Source: CAVPOO01 sp963707015 (lineage in GTDB: Bacteria > Pseudomonadota > Gammaproteobacteria > Thiohalobacterales > Thiohalobacteraceae). From it: a stretch of DNA of 36,905 nt. How positions within the stretch are numbered: position 1 is the stretch's first letter; each line of letters begins with the position of its first letter. The notes below the pieces were generated by a model. It saw nothing but the letters and a program-made list of their open reading frames with translations. It searched no databases and had not been told where the DNA came from. Shown here piece after piece: positions 8,256 to 17,416 of the stretch. The stretch is taken from assembly GCA_963707015.1 (NCBI GenBank), contig CAVPOO010000018.1, positions 1 to 36,905 of the forward strand, written 5' to 3'. The translations under genes and the position numbers were made by a program.

Positions 8256-8699
8256 TCAGTGGGTTTGTCCGTACAGGCGCAGGCGCACGCGCAATCGCCG
8301 GAATGTGGTGGGATCCAGCATATCCGGGAGGATCGGAAGGCGGAGGCTGCGCCCGCTTTCGAGTTCGAGCGGCACAATGACCAGATAGGGTGTCACCACT
8401 GCCTCCCTGCCGAGCCGGGCAGACTCGACCGCGCCTGATCGCCCGATCTCCCAGCTCGCGTCGCGGCCCCAGACCAGGCGCGTGATGCGACCGGGGTTCG
8501 GCCACAACGGATGCCGGGTACGCAGGCGCAACCAGCTGCCGATCACAAGCAGCCCCAGGAGCAGCCGCTGCCAGCCGGCACCTGGCCCCGATACCACCAG
8601 CCCGAATGCAAACACATGCATGGCACCCACAGCAACGGTTAGTAGCCGCGAGGGTTTCACATCAAGGTGCAGCGGCGTTGCGTATCCGTTCGACCACAT
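8256..8699 (-). CDS. ygfX: YgfX-like small membrane protein, partner of SdhE
   Basis: The protein has 147 residues and a short N-terminus (LHLDVKPSRLL). Two membrane segments follow at about residues 20-55 (VAVGAMHVFAFGLVV and LLLGLLVIGSWL), then a soluble C-terminal half with strands such as VVTPYLVIVPLEL. This is the YgfX/CptA arrangement, in which the gene stands immediately after sdhE. The Escherichia coli protein has been described as a toxin-like inhibitor of cytoskeletal polymers, but its normal role is disputed. The gene overlaps sdhE by 38 bp, so the two are translationally linked. The family is assigned by topology and position more than by residues. Confidence 0.72.
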   Translation of the reverse strand: MWSNGYATPLHLDVKPSRLLTVAVGAMHVFAFGLVVSGPGAGWQRLLLGLLVIGSWLRLRTRHPLWPNPGRITRLVWGRDASWEIGRSGAVESARLGREAVVTPYLVIVPLELESGRSLRLPILPDMLDPTTFRRLRVRLRLYGQTH

Positions 8700-8916
8700 G
8701 TGCGACTTCCGTGTCCGCCGGGATCAGCCGGCCCACGAGCATTTCCAGTAACAGGGTATCCGGATACCCCAGCACGGCCTCGAACACCCGGCGCCCCGCA
8801 GGGTCAAGATCGTCATAGCCCTGCTCGAGAAACCCCCCGAGCAGGACATCCAGCTCCCGCATGCCCCGCCGGCACTGCCAGTTGAGCCGCGCACGTTGCG
8901 CTCTGAGCGCGCTCAT
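8662..8916 (-). CDS. sdhE: Succinate dehydrogenase flavinylation factor SdhE
   Basis: This is a protein of 84 residues with the family signature CRRGMRELDVLL, including the RGxxE motif needed for covalent FAD attachment to SdhA. The rest (FLEQGYDDLDP, FEAVLGYPDTLLLEML) matches the small five-helix SdhE/YgfY fold. It acts in the cytoplasm on apo-SdhA. It begins 6 bp after the sdhB stop and overlaps ygfX, so enzyme and assembly factor are made from one message. Confidence 0.93.
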   Translation of the reverse strand: MSALRAQRARLNWQCRRGMRELDVLLGGFLEQGYDDLDPAGRRVFEAVLGYPDTLLLEMLVGRLIPADTEVAHVVERIRNAAAP

Positions 8917-8922
8917 GGCGGG

Positions 8923-9624
8923 CTACAGCGACCGCTTCAGCATCAGTTCCTTGATGCGTCCGATCGCGCGCGTGGGGTTCAGTCCCTTCGGGCACACCTC
9001 CACACAATTCATGATCGTGTGACAGCGAAACAGGCTGAACGGCCCTTCCAGCTCATCCAGTCGCGCCTCGGTCGCCTGATCCCGGCTGTCCGCCAGGAAT
9101 CGCCATGACTGCAGCAATGCCGCCGGCCCGCGGAACTTGTCCGGGTTCCACCAGAAGGACGGGCAGGAGGTCGAACAACAGGCACAGAGGATACACTCGT
9201 ACAGTCCATCGAGCCTGTCGCGCTCCTGCGGCGACTGCAGCCGTTCCACCTCGGGCACCGGATCATGGTTGATGAGATAGGGTTGTACCGCCCGGTACTG
9301 CTGGTAAAACTGCTCGAGATCGACCACTAGGTCCCGCACCACGGGCAGACCCGGCAAGGGCCGCAGTTTAACGGGCGTTTTCAGACCGGCCAGGGGCGTG
9401 ATACAGGCGAGACCGTTGCGCCCATTGATATTCATTCCATCCGAGCCACAGACCCCCTCGCCACAGGAACGCCGAAAACACAGGCTTTCATCCTGCGCCT
9501 TCAGCAACAACAGGGCATCCAGCAGCATCATGCCGGACCTGATCTGCTCATCCGGCAGCTCATACTCGCGCATGTGAGGATGATCGTCGGCGTCCGGATT
9601 GTATCGGTAGACTGAGAATTTCAT
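8923..9624 (-). CDS. sdhB: Succinate dehydrogenase iron-sulfur subunit
   Basis: The subunit has 233 residues and carries electrons from FAD to quinone in complex II. The [2Fe-2S] ligands are seen in RRSCGEGVCGSDGMNING with a later Cys in NGLAC. The ferredoxin-like C-terminal domain has CILCACCSTSCP for [4Fe-4S] and CHTIMNCVEVCPKG for the [3Fe-4S] and remaining ligands. Length and order are standard. ATG 9624 is preceded by a purine-rich stretch made entirely of a tetranucleotide repeat (9631-9651), which also supplies the Shine-Dalgarno AGG bases. It lies between sdhA and sdhE in the operon. Confidence 0.97.
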   Translation of the reverse strand: MKFSVYRYNPDADDHPHMREYELPDEQIRSGMMLLDALLLLKAQDESLCFRRSCGEGVCGSDGMNINGRNGLACITPLAGLKTPVKLRPLPGLPVVRDLVVDLEQFYQQYRAVQPYLINHDPVPEVERLQSPQERDRLDGLYECILCACCSTSCPSFWWNPDKFRGPAALLQSWRFLADSRDQATEARLDELEGPFSLFRCHTIMNCVEVCPKGLNPTRAIGRIKELMLKRSL

Positions 9625-9630
9625 GTTTCC

Positions 9631-9651
9631 GCCTGCCTGCCTGCCTGCCTG
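9631..9651. repeat. Tetranucleotide tandem repeat (GCCT, 5.25 copies) in the sdhA-sdhB spacer
   Basis: The 28-bp spacer between the sdhA stop and the sdhB start is almost filled by GCCT units, read as AGGC on the coding strand. The repeat includes the only plausible ribosome-binding bases for sdhB. Changes in copy number would alter leader length rather than reading frame. Confidence 0.9.
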
Positions 9652-9652
9652 T

Positions 9653-11416
9653 TCAATAGACCCGTGGTTTCGGAGGAAACGGATCGACCGTAAGGGGCTT
9701 CACCCTGACCGGCTTGTAATCCACGCGCCGTCCTTCGCGGTAGTAAAGGCTGTGACGCATCCAGTGCACATCGTCACGTTCCGGATAATCCACGCGCGAG
9801 TGTGCACCCCGGCTCTCCAGCCGCCCCAGGGCACAGTTCACGGTTGCCAGCGCGATATCCATCAGGTTCTCGAGCTCCATGGCCTCGATGCGCGCAGTAT
9901 TGAAAATACGACTGTGATCCGTGATGGTGGCGTCCCGCAGACGCGCTTCCAGTGCGGAGACCCGCTCAACGCCCTGCTGCAGCACATCCTCCGTGCGAAA
10001 CACGCCGCAGTATTTTTCCATGGTCTCCCCGAGTTCGCGGCGTATCCGGTCCACAGACTCGCTGCCCTGCCTGCGCTGCCAGCGATGGATGCGTTGCATG
10101 GCCCGATCCACACCCGCCTCGTCCAGCGGCAGGTGATAGGGGTTCTCCGCCAGAAACTCAATGATATGGTTCGCCGCGGCGCGGCCGAACACCAGGATGT
10201 CGAGCAGTGAATTGCCGCCCAGCCGGTTGGCGCCATGCACGGAGACACAGGCACACTCCCCGGCGGCGTACAAACCCGGCACCGGTTCCTCCGGCCCATT
10301 CTGCTCGGGTACCACGACCTGCCCGAAGCGGTTGGTCGGAATACCGCCCATGGTGTAGTGGGCCGTCGGATAGACCGGAATCGGCTGCTCGGCAGGGTCC
10401 ATATTCAGAAAGGTCTGCACCATATCGCGAATGCCCGGCAGACGCCTGGCAACCACATCCTTGCCCAGATGGTCCAGTTTCAGCAACACGTAGTCCTTGT
10501 TCGGGCCGCAGCCGCGGCCTTCACTCACCTCGATGTACACGGCCCGACTGACGACATCACGACTGGCCAGGTCCTTGGCATGGGGCGCATAGCGTTCCAT
10601 GAAACGCTCGCCCTCCGAGTTGACGAGGTAGCCGCCCTCGCCCCGCGCACCTTCGGTAATCAGCATGCCCTTGCCGGCAATACCGGTCGGATGGAACTGG
10701 AAAAACTCCATATCCTGTAGCGGAATGCCGGCGCGCAGGGCCATCGCCATGCCGTCTCCCGTATTGATCAGGGCATTGGTATTGGTGCGGAACAGCTGGC
10801 CGGCGCCACCGGTTGCCAGCAAGGTCGTCTTGGCCTCGATGATGATCGGCTCACCGGTGGCAATTTCCAGCGCCACCGCACCAAGGACGTTACCCTCCTC
10901 ATCCGAGAGCAGGTCCAGCGCAAAGAATTCATCGAAGAAGTGCGTGCGCGCACGAATGTTCTGCTGATAGAGCGTGTGCAGAATCGCGTGACCGGTGCGG
11001 TCTGCCGCCGCACAGGTACGTACCGCCTGCTCCCCCCCGAAATTCTGACTCTGGCCGCCGAAGGCGCGCTGGTAGATCTTGCCGTTGTCGAGACGCGAAA
11101 AGGGAACCCCCATGTGCTCGAGCTCATAGACCACGCGCGGCGCGGCGCGGCACATGTACTCGATGGCATCCTGGTCGCCGAGATAATCGCTGCCCTTGAC
11201 GGTATCAAACATGTGCCAGTGCCAGTTGTCGGGCAGAACGTTGCCCAGCGCGGCGGTGACGCCACCCTGCGCGGCGACGGTGTGTGAACGGGTGGGAAAC
11301 ACCTTGGAAACCACCGCAACATGTGCCTCGGCCCGCGACAACTGGAGCGCCGCCCGCAGACCGCCACCGCCCGCACCGATGATCAGGGAGTCAAATTTGC
11401 GCCGTCTGATCTCCAT
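9653..11416 (-). CDS. sdhA: Succinate dehydrogenase flavoprotein subunit
   Basis: This 587-residue protein oxidises succinate to fumarate at a covalently bound FAD. The N-terminal dinucleotide fold is SLIIGAGGGGLRAALQLS. The FAD-linking His is in TRSHTVAAQGG. HPTGIAGKGMLITEGARGEG is the substrate-binding region, and HYTMGGIPTN, VHGANRLGGNSLLDILVFGR and RVDYPERDD are typical of the capping and C-terminal domains. The length agrees with bacterial SdhA (about 590). ATG 11416 lies 7 bp after the sdhD stop. No strong Shine-Dalgarno site is visible, so translation probably depends on coupling to sdhD. Confidence 0.98.
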   Translation of the reverse strand: MEIRRRKFDSLIIGAGGGGLRAALQLSRAEAHVAVVSKVFPTRSHTVAAQGGVTAALGNVLPDNWHWHMFDTVKGSDYLGDQDAIEYMCRAAPRVVYELEHMGVPFSRLDNGKIYQRAFGGQSQNFGGEQAVRTCAAADRTGHAILHTLYQQNIRARTHFFDEFFALDLLSDEEGNVLGAVALEIATGEPIIIEAKTTLLATGGAGQLFRTNTNALINTGDGMAMALRAGIPLQDMEFFQFHPTGIAGKGMLITEGARGEGGYLVNSEGERFMERYAPHAKDLASRDVVSRAVYIEVSEGRGCGPNKDYVLLKLDHLGKDVVARRLPGIRDMVQTFLNMDPAEQPIPVYPTAHYTMGGIPTNRFGQVVVPEQNGPEEPVPGLYAAGECACVSVHGANRLGGNSLLDILVFGRAAANHIIEFLAENPYHLPLDEAGVDRAMQRIHRWQRRQGSESVDRIRRELGETMEKYCGVFRTEDVLQQGVERVSALEARLRDATITDHSRIFNTARIEAMELENLMDIALATVNCALGRLESRGAHSRVDYPERDDVHWMRHSLYYREGRRVDYKPVRVKPLTVDPFPPKPRVY

Positions 11417-11423
11417 CGTTTTC

Positions 11424-11762
11424 TCAGGAGGCCACGGAGAAGAGAATCCGCAACGACCAGATGCCGCAACCGGCCAGCGTCAGGCCAATCACCGCAAACA
11501 GGCTCACCCGCAGGCCCGTGTGCGACACATAATCCATCACCACGTCACGGATACCGACCCAGGCGTGCACCAGCAGCGACAGGATGAACAACGCGGTGGC
11601 GAGATTGACCCAGGGATCGGCCAGCCAGCCACGCCAAGCCTCATAGGAACCCGGTGAACGGGCCACAAGGTAAGTCGAGGTGAGCAGGAAATAGGCCGCG
11701 AGATAGACAGCGCTGATCCGCTGCAATACCCAGGCGCGCAGTCCATGCGCCTTGCGGCTCAC
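11424..11762 (-). CDS. sdhD: Succinate dehydrogenase membrane anchor subunit D
   Basis: This is a 112-residue hydrophobic subunit with three membrane helices (about residues 15-38, 50-72 and 84-108). The N-terminal GLRAWVLQRISAVYLA matches SdhD. HAWVGIRDVVMDYV in the second helix includes the region near the quinone site and the haem. It anchors SdhAB with SdhC. Its start overlaps the sdhC stop by 4 bp as ATGA, which implies translational coupling. Confidence 0.93.
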   Translation of the reverse strand: MSRKAHGLRAWVLQRISAVYLAAYFLLTSTYLVARSPGSYEAWRGWLADPWVNLATALFILSLLVHAWVGIRDVVMDYVSHTGLRVSLFAVIGLTLAGCGIWSLRILFSVAS

Positions 11763-12139
11763 AACATGGCCCCCAGCACAAGCAGCAACAGCAGGGGTGC
11801 GCCGAGATTCACCAGCCAGGCGCTCACGCGTGCCTGCTTGCGCTCGATACCGATCTCGAGATCAAGCAACAGGAAGCGTATCCCGGCCAGAAGGTGATGC
11901 AACAGCGCCCATGCCAGCACGAGTCCGAGGAGTTGCACCAGGGGCGCGTGCAGTATCCCCCTGGCCTGATCGAAACCCTCGGGGCTCTGCACCGAGATTT
12001 CAAGAAGGAAAACCGCTGCCGGCAGTATCAGAAACAGCAGCACACCGCTGATGCGATGCGCAATCGAGGCGACCGCCCCAATCGGCATGCGAATCTGCAA
12101 CAGATTGAGGAACCGGGGTCGATTTTCTGTTGTGCGCAT
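11759..12139 (-). CDS. sdhC: Succinate dehydrogenase cytochrome b556 subunit
   Basis: The protein has 126 residues and three membrane helices (about 25-48, 66-88 and 104-126). RMPIGAVASIAHRISGVLLF carries the conserved Ser and Arg of the quinone site, and LLHHLLAGIRFLLLD holds the His expected to ligate haem b. The usual GIRH here reads GIRF. It is the first gene of sdhCDAB-sdhE-ygfX. Upstream, a TATAAG hexamer preceded by TG is a possible -10, but the -35 is poor. ATG 12139 is not preceded by an obvious Shine-Dalgarno site. Confidence 0.92.
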   Translation of the reverse strand: MRTTENRPRFLNLLQIRMPIGAVASIAHRISGVLLFLILPAAVFLLEISVQSPEGFDQARGILHAPLVQLLGLVLAWALLHHLLAGIRFLLLDLEIGIERKQARVSAWLVNLGAPLLLLLVLGAML

Positions 12140-12404
12140 CGTAGAGGAAACGTTGATCCGGGTGCACTTATACCACTAGTGACAGGGATGCGCCAGCAAG
12201 CCCCCGATCTACCCCGGTGTCCACCAGCCGGGTCGCACATCAGCAGCGCGCGCCGTGAATAACCCGCTCCACAGGCCTGCCGCAGCAGGCAGTCAGCGCT
12301 CGCCTGCGGCCCCCGTCGCGCTTCGCCTAGAATCGCCACCCCGGGGTAACGGCCCCTTGCCGCCGGCTGTCGCGCGCATGGCTGAACCCGTCAAGATGAT
12401 AGGG

Positions 12405-12433
12405 TTGGACCACCCGGTGAGATTGTCTACACT
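12405..12433 (+). promoter_or_regulatory. Sigma-70 type promoter of ygfZ
   Basis: TTGGAC (12405-12410) and TACACT (12428-12433) are separated by exactly 17 bp. Transcription would begin near 12440, giving a leader of about 26 bases with AGGAGG in its middle. The fit to consensus and to the start codon makes this a good candidate. Confidence 0.65.
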
Positions 12434-12449
12434 GGGTTGCTCTGGGAGC

Positions 12450-12455
12450 AGGAGG
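12450..12455 (+). promoter_or_regulatory. Shine-Dalgarno site that decides the ygfZ start
   Basis: AGGAGG at 12450-12455 is 10 bp before ATG 12466 but only 1 bp before the in-frame TTG 12457. The ATG is therefore the likely start. Confidence 0.75.
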
Positions 12456-12465
12456 TTTGAGCGAA

Positions 12466-13524
12466 ATGAAGGTGGAGTGGCGAGAGTTCTTATCGAACAA
12501 CGGCGCCGAGTTTGACGACTGTGACCGGGTCAACAGCTTCGGCAACCCGGAGCGCGAGGTACGTGCCGCGCTGTCTGGCAATGTATTCGCCGATCTGTCA
12601 CACCTCGGCATGCTCGAGGTGCACGGCAAAGACGCCGAGAGTTTCCTGCAGGGGCAATTCAGCAATGATGTCACGCAACTGAGCAACGAAACCAGCCAGC
12701 TCAACGCCTACTGCAATCCCAAGGGCCGAATGATTGCCAGCTTCCGCATGTTTCGGCGCGGCGACACCTGTTACCTGTGCCTGCCCGCGGCGATGATTGA
12801 GCCGCTGCTGAAGCGGTTACGCATGTTCGTCCTGCGCGCAGACGTCACCCTGGAGGATACCAGCGAGGCCTGGATGCGCGTGGGCCTGTCCGGACCGGAC
12901 GCCGTCGCCGAGCTCGAGTCGGCCATCGGGGAAGCGGTTCCGCAGGCGGTCAACGGCGTATTGGAACGCGAGGCATTTTCCATCATCCGTGTGCCAGGCG
13001 CGCAACCCCGCTTCGAGATCTACGCCACGCTCGACGCGGCCAGAAAAATCTGGGACGCGCTGAACGTGCGCGGCGCGCCCGTCGGCGCCTCGGTATGGGA
13101 GCTGCTCGATATCCTGGCCGGCGTGCCCACCCTTCATCCAAAAACATCCGATCTGTTCGTTCCCCAAATGGTCAACATGCAGCTCCTGGGCGGCGTGAGT
13201 TTCAAGAAGGGCTGTTACCCCGGCCAGGAAGTTGTCGCCCGCATGCAATACCTTGGCAAGCTGAAGCGGAGAATGTACCTGGTAAAGATTGACGGCGACA
13301 GGGCCCCCGAACCCGGAGAGGAAATTTTCAGCCCCGCCGATCCCGAGCAAAGTGCCGGCAGGATCGTGAATGCGCAAGCCCATCCCGACGGCGGCTACCG
13401 CGCCCTGGCGGTGATCCAGATCAGCGCCGCGGCCGACGAGCTGTTTCCGGGTCGTTCCAGGGACGCACGGATTGAACTGCTCGACCTTCCCTACGCCTTT
13501 GAGAGCGAGGAAGAGACAGACTAG
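12466..13524 (+). CDS. ygfZ: Folate-binding Fe-S cluster maintenance protein YgfZ
   Basis: The protein has about 352 residues and is related to the T-protein of the glycine cleavage system. The signature is KKGCYPGQEVVARMQYLGK, containing the essential Cys of the KGCYxGQE motif. The N-terminal half has LSHLGMLEVHGKDAESFLQG, the folate-binding fold. In Escherichia coli this protein acts in the cytoplasm with tetrahydrofolate to support iron-sulfur enzymes such as MiaB. Its position opposite the iron-sulfur-containing succinate dehydrogenase operon is common in gammaproteobacteria. It is transcribed alone from the promoter at 12405-12433 and converges with lysS across a repeat region. Confidence 0.94.
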   Translation: MKVEWREFLSNNGAEFDDCDRVNSFGNPEREVRAALSGNVFADLSHLGMLEVHGKDAESFLQGQFSNDVTQLSNETSQLNAYCNPKGRMIASFRMFRRGDTCYLCLPAAMIEPLLKRLRMFVLRADVTLEDTSEAWMRVGLSGPDAVAELESAIGEAVPQAVNGVLEREAFSIIRVPGAQPRFEIYATLDAARKIWDALNVRGAPVGASVWELLDILAGVPTLHPKTSDLFVPQMVNMQLLGGVSFKKGCYPGQEVVARMQYLGKLKRRMYLVKIDGDRAPEPGEEIFSPADPEQSAGRIVNAQAHPDGGYRALAVIQISAAADELFPGRSRDARIELLDLPYAFESEEETD

Positions 13525-13538
13525 CGGGAAGCGAATGG

Positions 13539-13587
13539 CAGAATTCAGAAGACAGAAAACAGAATACAGAATCCAGTACCCAGAAAT
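13539..13587. repeat. Left heptad array (7 units, CAGNNNN) of the ygfZ-lysS palindromic element
   Basis: Seven consecutive 7-bp units all begin CAG: CAGAATT, CAGAAGA, CAGAAAA, CAGAATA, CAGAATC, CAGTACC, CAGAAAT. Bases 13553-13572 are a perfect 20-bp inverted match to 13846-13865 in the right array. The array begins 15 bp after the ygfZ stop. Confidence 0.9.
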
Positions 13588-13600
13588 CCTGGGCCTGTCT

Positions 13601-13789
13601 CGAATGGCACTTGCTTAGGCGGCTCCACAATCAATGTAGGGTGGGTTAGGCACGCCGTTTGTGCCGTAACCCACCGGATGTGCCAGCAGGCACGCACTAA
13701 AAAATGCATTGTATTGTTTCGCAGCCCCTGGTGGGTTACGCAAAAAGCGCTAACCCACCCTACATTTCGACTTAAGTCAGTGCCATTCG
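13601..13789. mobile_element. Possible MITE-like element with terminal inverted repeats
   Basis: CGAATGGCACT (13601-13611) and AGTGCCATTCG (13779-13789) are perfect 11-bp inverted termini, extendable with mismatches through CTTA/TAAG. The flanks share GGCCTG (13592-13597 and 13790-13795), perhaps a decayed target duplication. The 189-bp interior encodes nothing but contains the hairpin unit at 13635-13764. It could be a non-autonomous insertion; no transposase is nearby. A repeat family assignment cannot be made from one copy. Confidence 0.5.
13635..13764. repeat. Nested inverted repeat TGTAGGGTGGGTTAG ... CTAACCCACCCTACA
   Basis: The outer arms (13635-13649 and 13750-13764) match perfectly over 15 bp. 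Inner copies TAACCCACC (13667-13675) and GGTGGGTTA (13730-13738) allow either one long hairpin or two short ones. Similar GTAGGGTGGGTTA units are widely dispersed REP-like repeats in proteobacteria (general knowledge, not checked). Confidence 0.85.
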
Positions 13790-13792
13790 GGC

Positions 13793-15436
<1,644 letters not shown>

Positions 15437-15508
15437 GGACCGGCTGGATGAGCAGGTTGGTGATGAGCAAGGCGTAAGGCCGGCGCCGCAGGATCACTGA
15501 CGCTGCGA

Positions 15509-16607
15509 CTAGAAGCCAGCCTTCAGACTTGCCTCGATGAAACTGTCGAGATCTCCGTCGAGTACTGCCTGCGTATTACCCGTCTCCCTGCCGGTGCGCA
15601 GGTCCTTGATGCGTGACTGGTCCAGCACATAGGAGCGGATCTGACTGCCCCAGCCGATATCCGATTTGGAGGCTTCCAGCGCCTGTTGATCCTCGCGCCG
15701 TTTCTGCATCTCCATCTCGTAGAGCTTGGCCTTGAGCTGCTTCATGGCCGTCGCCTTGTTCTTGTGCTGGGACCGGTCATTCTGGCACTGCACGACGATC
15801 CCGCTGGGGATATGCGTAATCCGGACGGCCGATTCGGTCCGGTTGACATGCTGGCCACCGGCACCGCTGGCACGATACACATCGGTACGCAGATCGGCCG
15901 GATTGATATCGATATCGATGTCATCATCCACCTCCGGCGAGACAAAAACCGCCGCGAAGGAGGTATGGCGCCGATTACCCGAATCGAAGGGCGATTTGCG
16001 GACCAGCCGGTGCACACCGGTTTCGGTACGCAGCCAGCCGAACCCGTAGGCGCCTTCAACCTTGACCGTCGCGCTTTTTATCCCGGCAACCTCGCCCGGC
16101 GAAACCTCGATCAGTTCCGCACGGAAACCGTGCCGCTCCGCCCAGCGCAGGTACATGCGCAGCAGCATTTCCGCCCAGTCCTGCGCCTCGGTACCTCCGG
16201 ATCCTGCCTGAATATCCAGAAACGCATTGTTCTCGTCCATCGGACCCGAAAACATGCGCCGGAACTCGAGCACCGCGATTTCGTTCTCAAGCTCGGCGAG
16301 ATCCCTGGAAACGGCCTCGACGGTTTCCACGTCATCCTCTTCCGCCGCAATGGAGAGCAGTTGCGATGCGTCCTCGAGGCTCGCCCCCATATTGCCGAGG
16401 GTTTGCACGACCTCTTCCAGGCGCGCCCGTTCCCGTCCGAGTTCCTGGGCACGCTCCTGGTCGCTCCAGACGTCAGGCTCTTCGAGTTCCCGAGCGACTT
16501 CGGTCAGGCGTTCGCGTTTGGAATCAAAGTCAAAGATACCCCCTGAGGGCCTGTGTCCGGACCTCCAGATCTTTGATCTGATTCAGGATAGGATTGATTT
16601 CCAGCAT
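15509..16607 (-). CDS. prfB: Peptide chain release factor 2, with programmed +1 frameshift
   Basis: RF2 releases peptides at UGA and UAA. The first 25 codons (MLEINPILNQIKDLEV through RGYL) end at an in-frame TGA (16530-16532). Translation then continues in the +1 frame at Asp (DFDSKRERLTEVA). The joined protein has 365 residues, the same as Escherichia coli RF2. The GGQ motif (SGAGGQHVNRTESAVRITH) binds the peptidyl-transferase centre, and SPFDSGNRRHTSF contains an SPF-type stop-recognition motif. ATG 16607 is chosen since the leader matches the family; no strong Shine-Dalgarno site precedes it. This is a normal recoded gene, not a pseudogene. Confidence 0.97.
16529..16544 (-). promoter_or_regulatory. 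prfB recoding site: internal Shine-Dalgarno AGGGGG and slippery CTTTGAC
   Basis: Read on the minus strand, AGGGGG (16544-16539) stands three bases before CTT TGA C (16535-16529). This is the canonical arrangement for autoregulatory +1 frameshifting: low RF2 lets the ribosome slip past UGA. Confidence 0.96.
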
Positions 16608-16645
16608 GGCGTATGCGCAGCGTTGCAGACTTCGACAAGCGGCGC

Positions 16646-16676
16646 ATAATACACCATCCGGCGTTTACTTGGCCAA
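16646..16676 (-). promoter_or_regulatory. Candidate prfB promoter
   Basis: On the minus strand TTGGCC (16676-16671) and TATTAT (16651-16646) are separated by 19 bp, about 40 bp before the prfB start. The spacing is longer than ideal, so this is tentative. Confidence 0.35.
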
Positions 16677-16763
16677 TTGCCCTGGCACCTGCAGGCAGGC
16701 GCATGGACGAAAGGCCGAGGGCACTGCGCCGTGGCGGGCGCGCGCCGCGGGCGTCAGTGCCGG

Positions 16764-17408
16764 TCAGTACCGCACGCCACGCAGCAGATATTTCAAGCGG
16801 GGTGTCTGGGTGACTCGCGCCAGATCCGCCGGCCGGTCAACATCCCAGCGTACTTCGAGTTCGGACCACGTCCACCCGCGACGCCTCAGGCGTTTGCGTG
16901 TCGCATCCAGCACCTCATCGCCGCCCCAGGCAATGCCCGTGAACAGGGCGGGATCGGCACGCCGCAACCCGATCAGAAAATAACCCCCATCTTCGGCAGG
17001 CCCGATGACGGCATCGTCTCCTGCCTCGAGCCGATCGAAAGCGCTCTGCACATCATCGGCCGTCAGCGAGGGGCAGTCGGTACCGATAAGCACCGCGAAC
17101 CGCGTCCGCTGACATGCGCCGGACAGCGCTTCGAACATGCGTTGACCGAGGTCGCCGGGGGCCTGTGCATACCGCTCGACACCGAAATCCTGCGCGACCT
17201 CCCTGAACAAGGGCTGATCAATATCGGGTTCGCAGTGCAGTTCTGTCCGCCAGTGCCGCGATGGCACCAGCGTTTCCAGGCAATGACGCGTCAGACGCTC
17301 ATGCAGGAGCGCCGCCCCCTCGGCACCCAGGGCCGGAATGAGTCGCGTCTTGGCCTGGCCCGGTCGGGCCGCCCGGGCCAGAATCAGCAGACGACGCGAT
17401 ACCGGCAC
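16764..17408 (-). CDS. Small glycosyltransferase-like protein, TIGR04282 type (DUF2064)
   Basis: The protein has 214 residues and a nucleotidyl/glycosyltransferase GT-A-like fold. The start RRLLILARAARPGQAKTRL resembles the N-terminal nucleotide-binding motif of this family (…KTRL…). VLIGTDCPSLTADDVQSAF holds the metal-binding Asp region, and IGPAEDGGYFLIGL is the family's conserved substrate segment. Members are annotated as cofactor- or arsenosugar-related glycosyltransferases, but function is mostly unproven. The start is GTG 17408: the upstream TAA stop (17417-17419) and an AAGGG Shine-Dalgarno site precede it, and longer frames run inside the upstream gene. It is paired with the TIGR04283-type gene. 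Confidence 0.8.
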   Translation of the reverse strand: MPVSRRLLILARAARPGQAKTRLIPALGAEGAALLHERLTRHCLETLVPSRHWRTELHCEPDIDQPLFREVAQDFGVERYAQAPGDLGQRMFEALSGACQRTRFAVLIGTDCPSLTADDVQSAFDRLEAGDDAVIGPAEDGGYFLIGLRRADPALFTGIAWGGDEVLDATRKRLRRRGWTWSELEVRWDVDRPADLARVTQTPRLKYLLRGVRY

Positions 17409-17416
17409 GCCCGCCC

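Larger units (their letters stand above)
12140..12465. other. Divergent intergenic region between sdhC and ygfZ
   Basis: This is 326 bp without a credible gene. The right end holds the ygfZ promoter and Shine-Dalgarno site. The left end should hold the sdh operon promoter. On the leftward strand TGGTATAAG lies about 30 bp upstream of sdhC, but no good -35 is visible. The GC-rich centre (12190-12400) has several short CG-rich inverted repeats without a clear terminator. Confidence 0.6.

Noticed and set aside
12457..12465. TTG at 12457 as ygfZ start
   Set aside because: Only 1 bp separates it from AGGAGG; ATG 12466 has workable spacing.
16530..16532. In-frame TGA in prfB as a sign of a pseudogene
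   Set aside because: It is part of the known RF2 programmed frameshift with a complete recoding signal.
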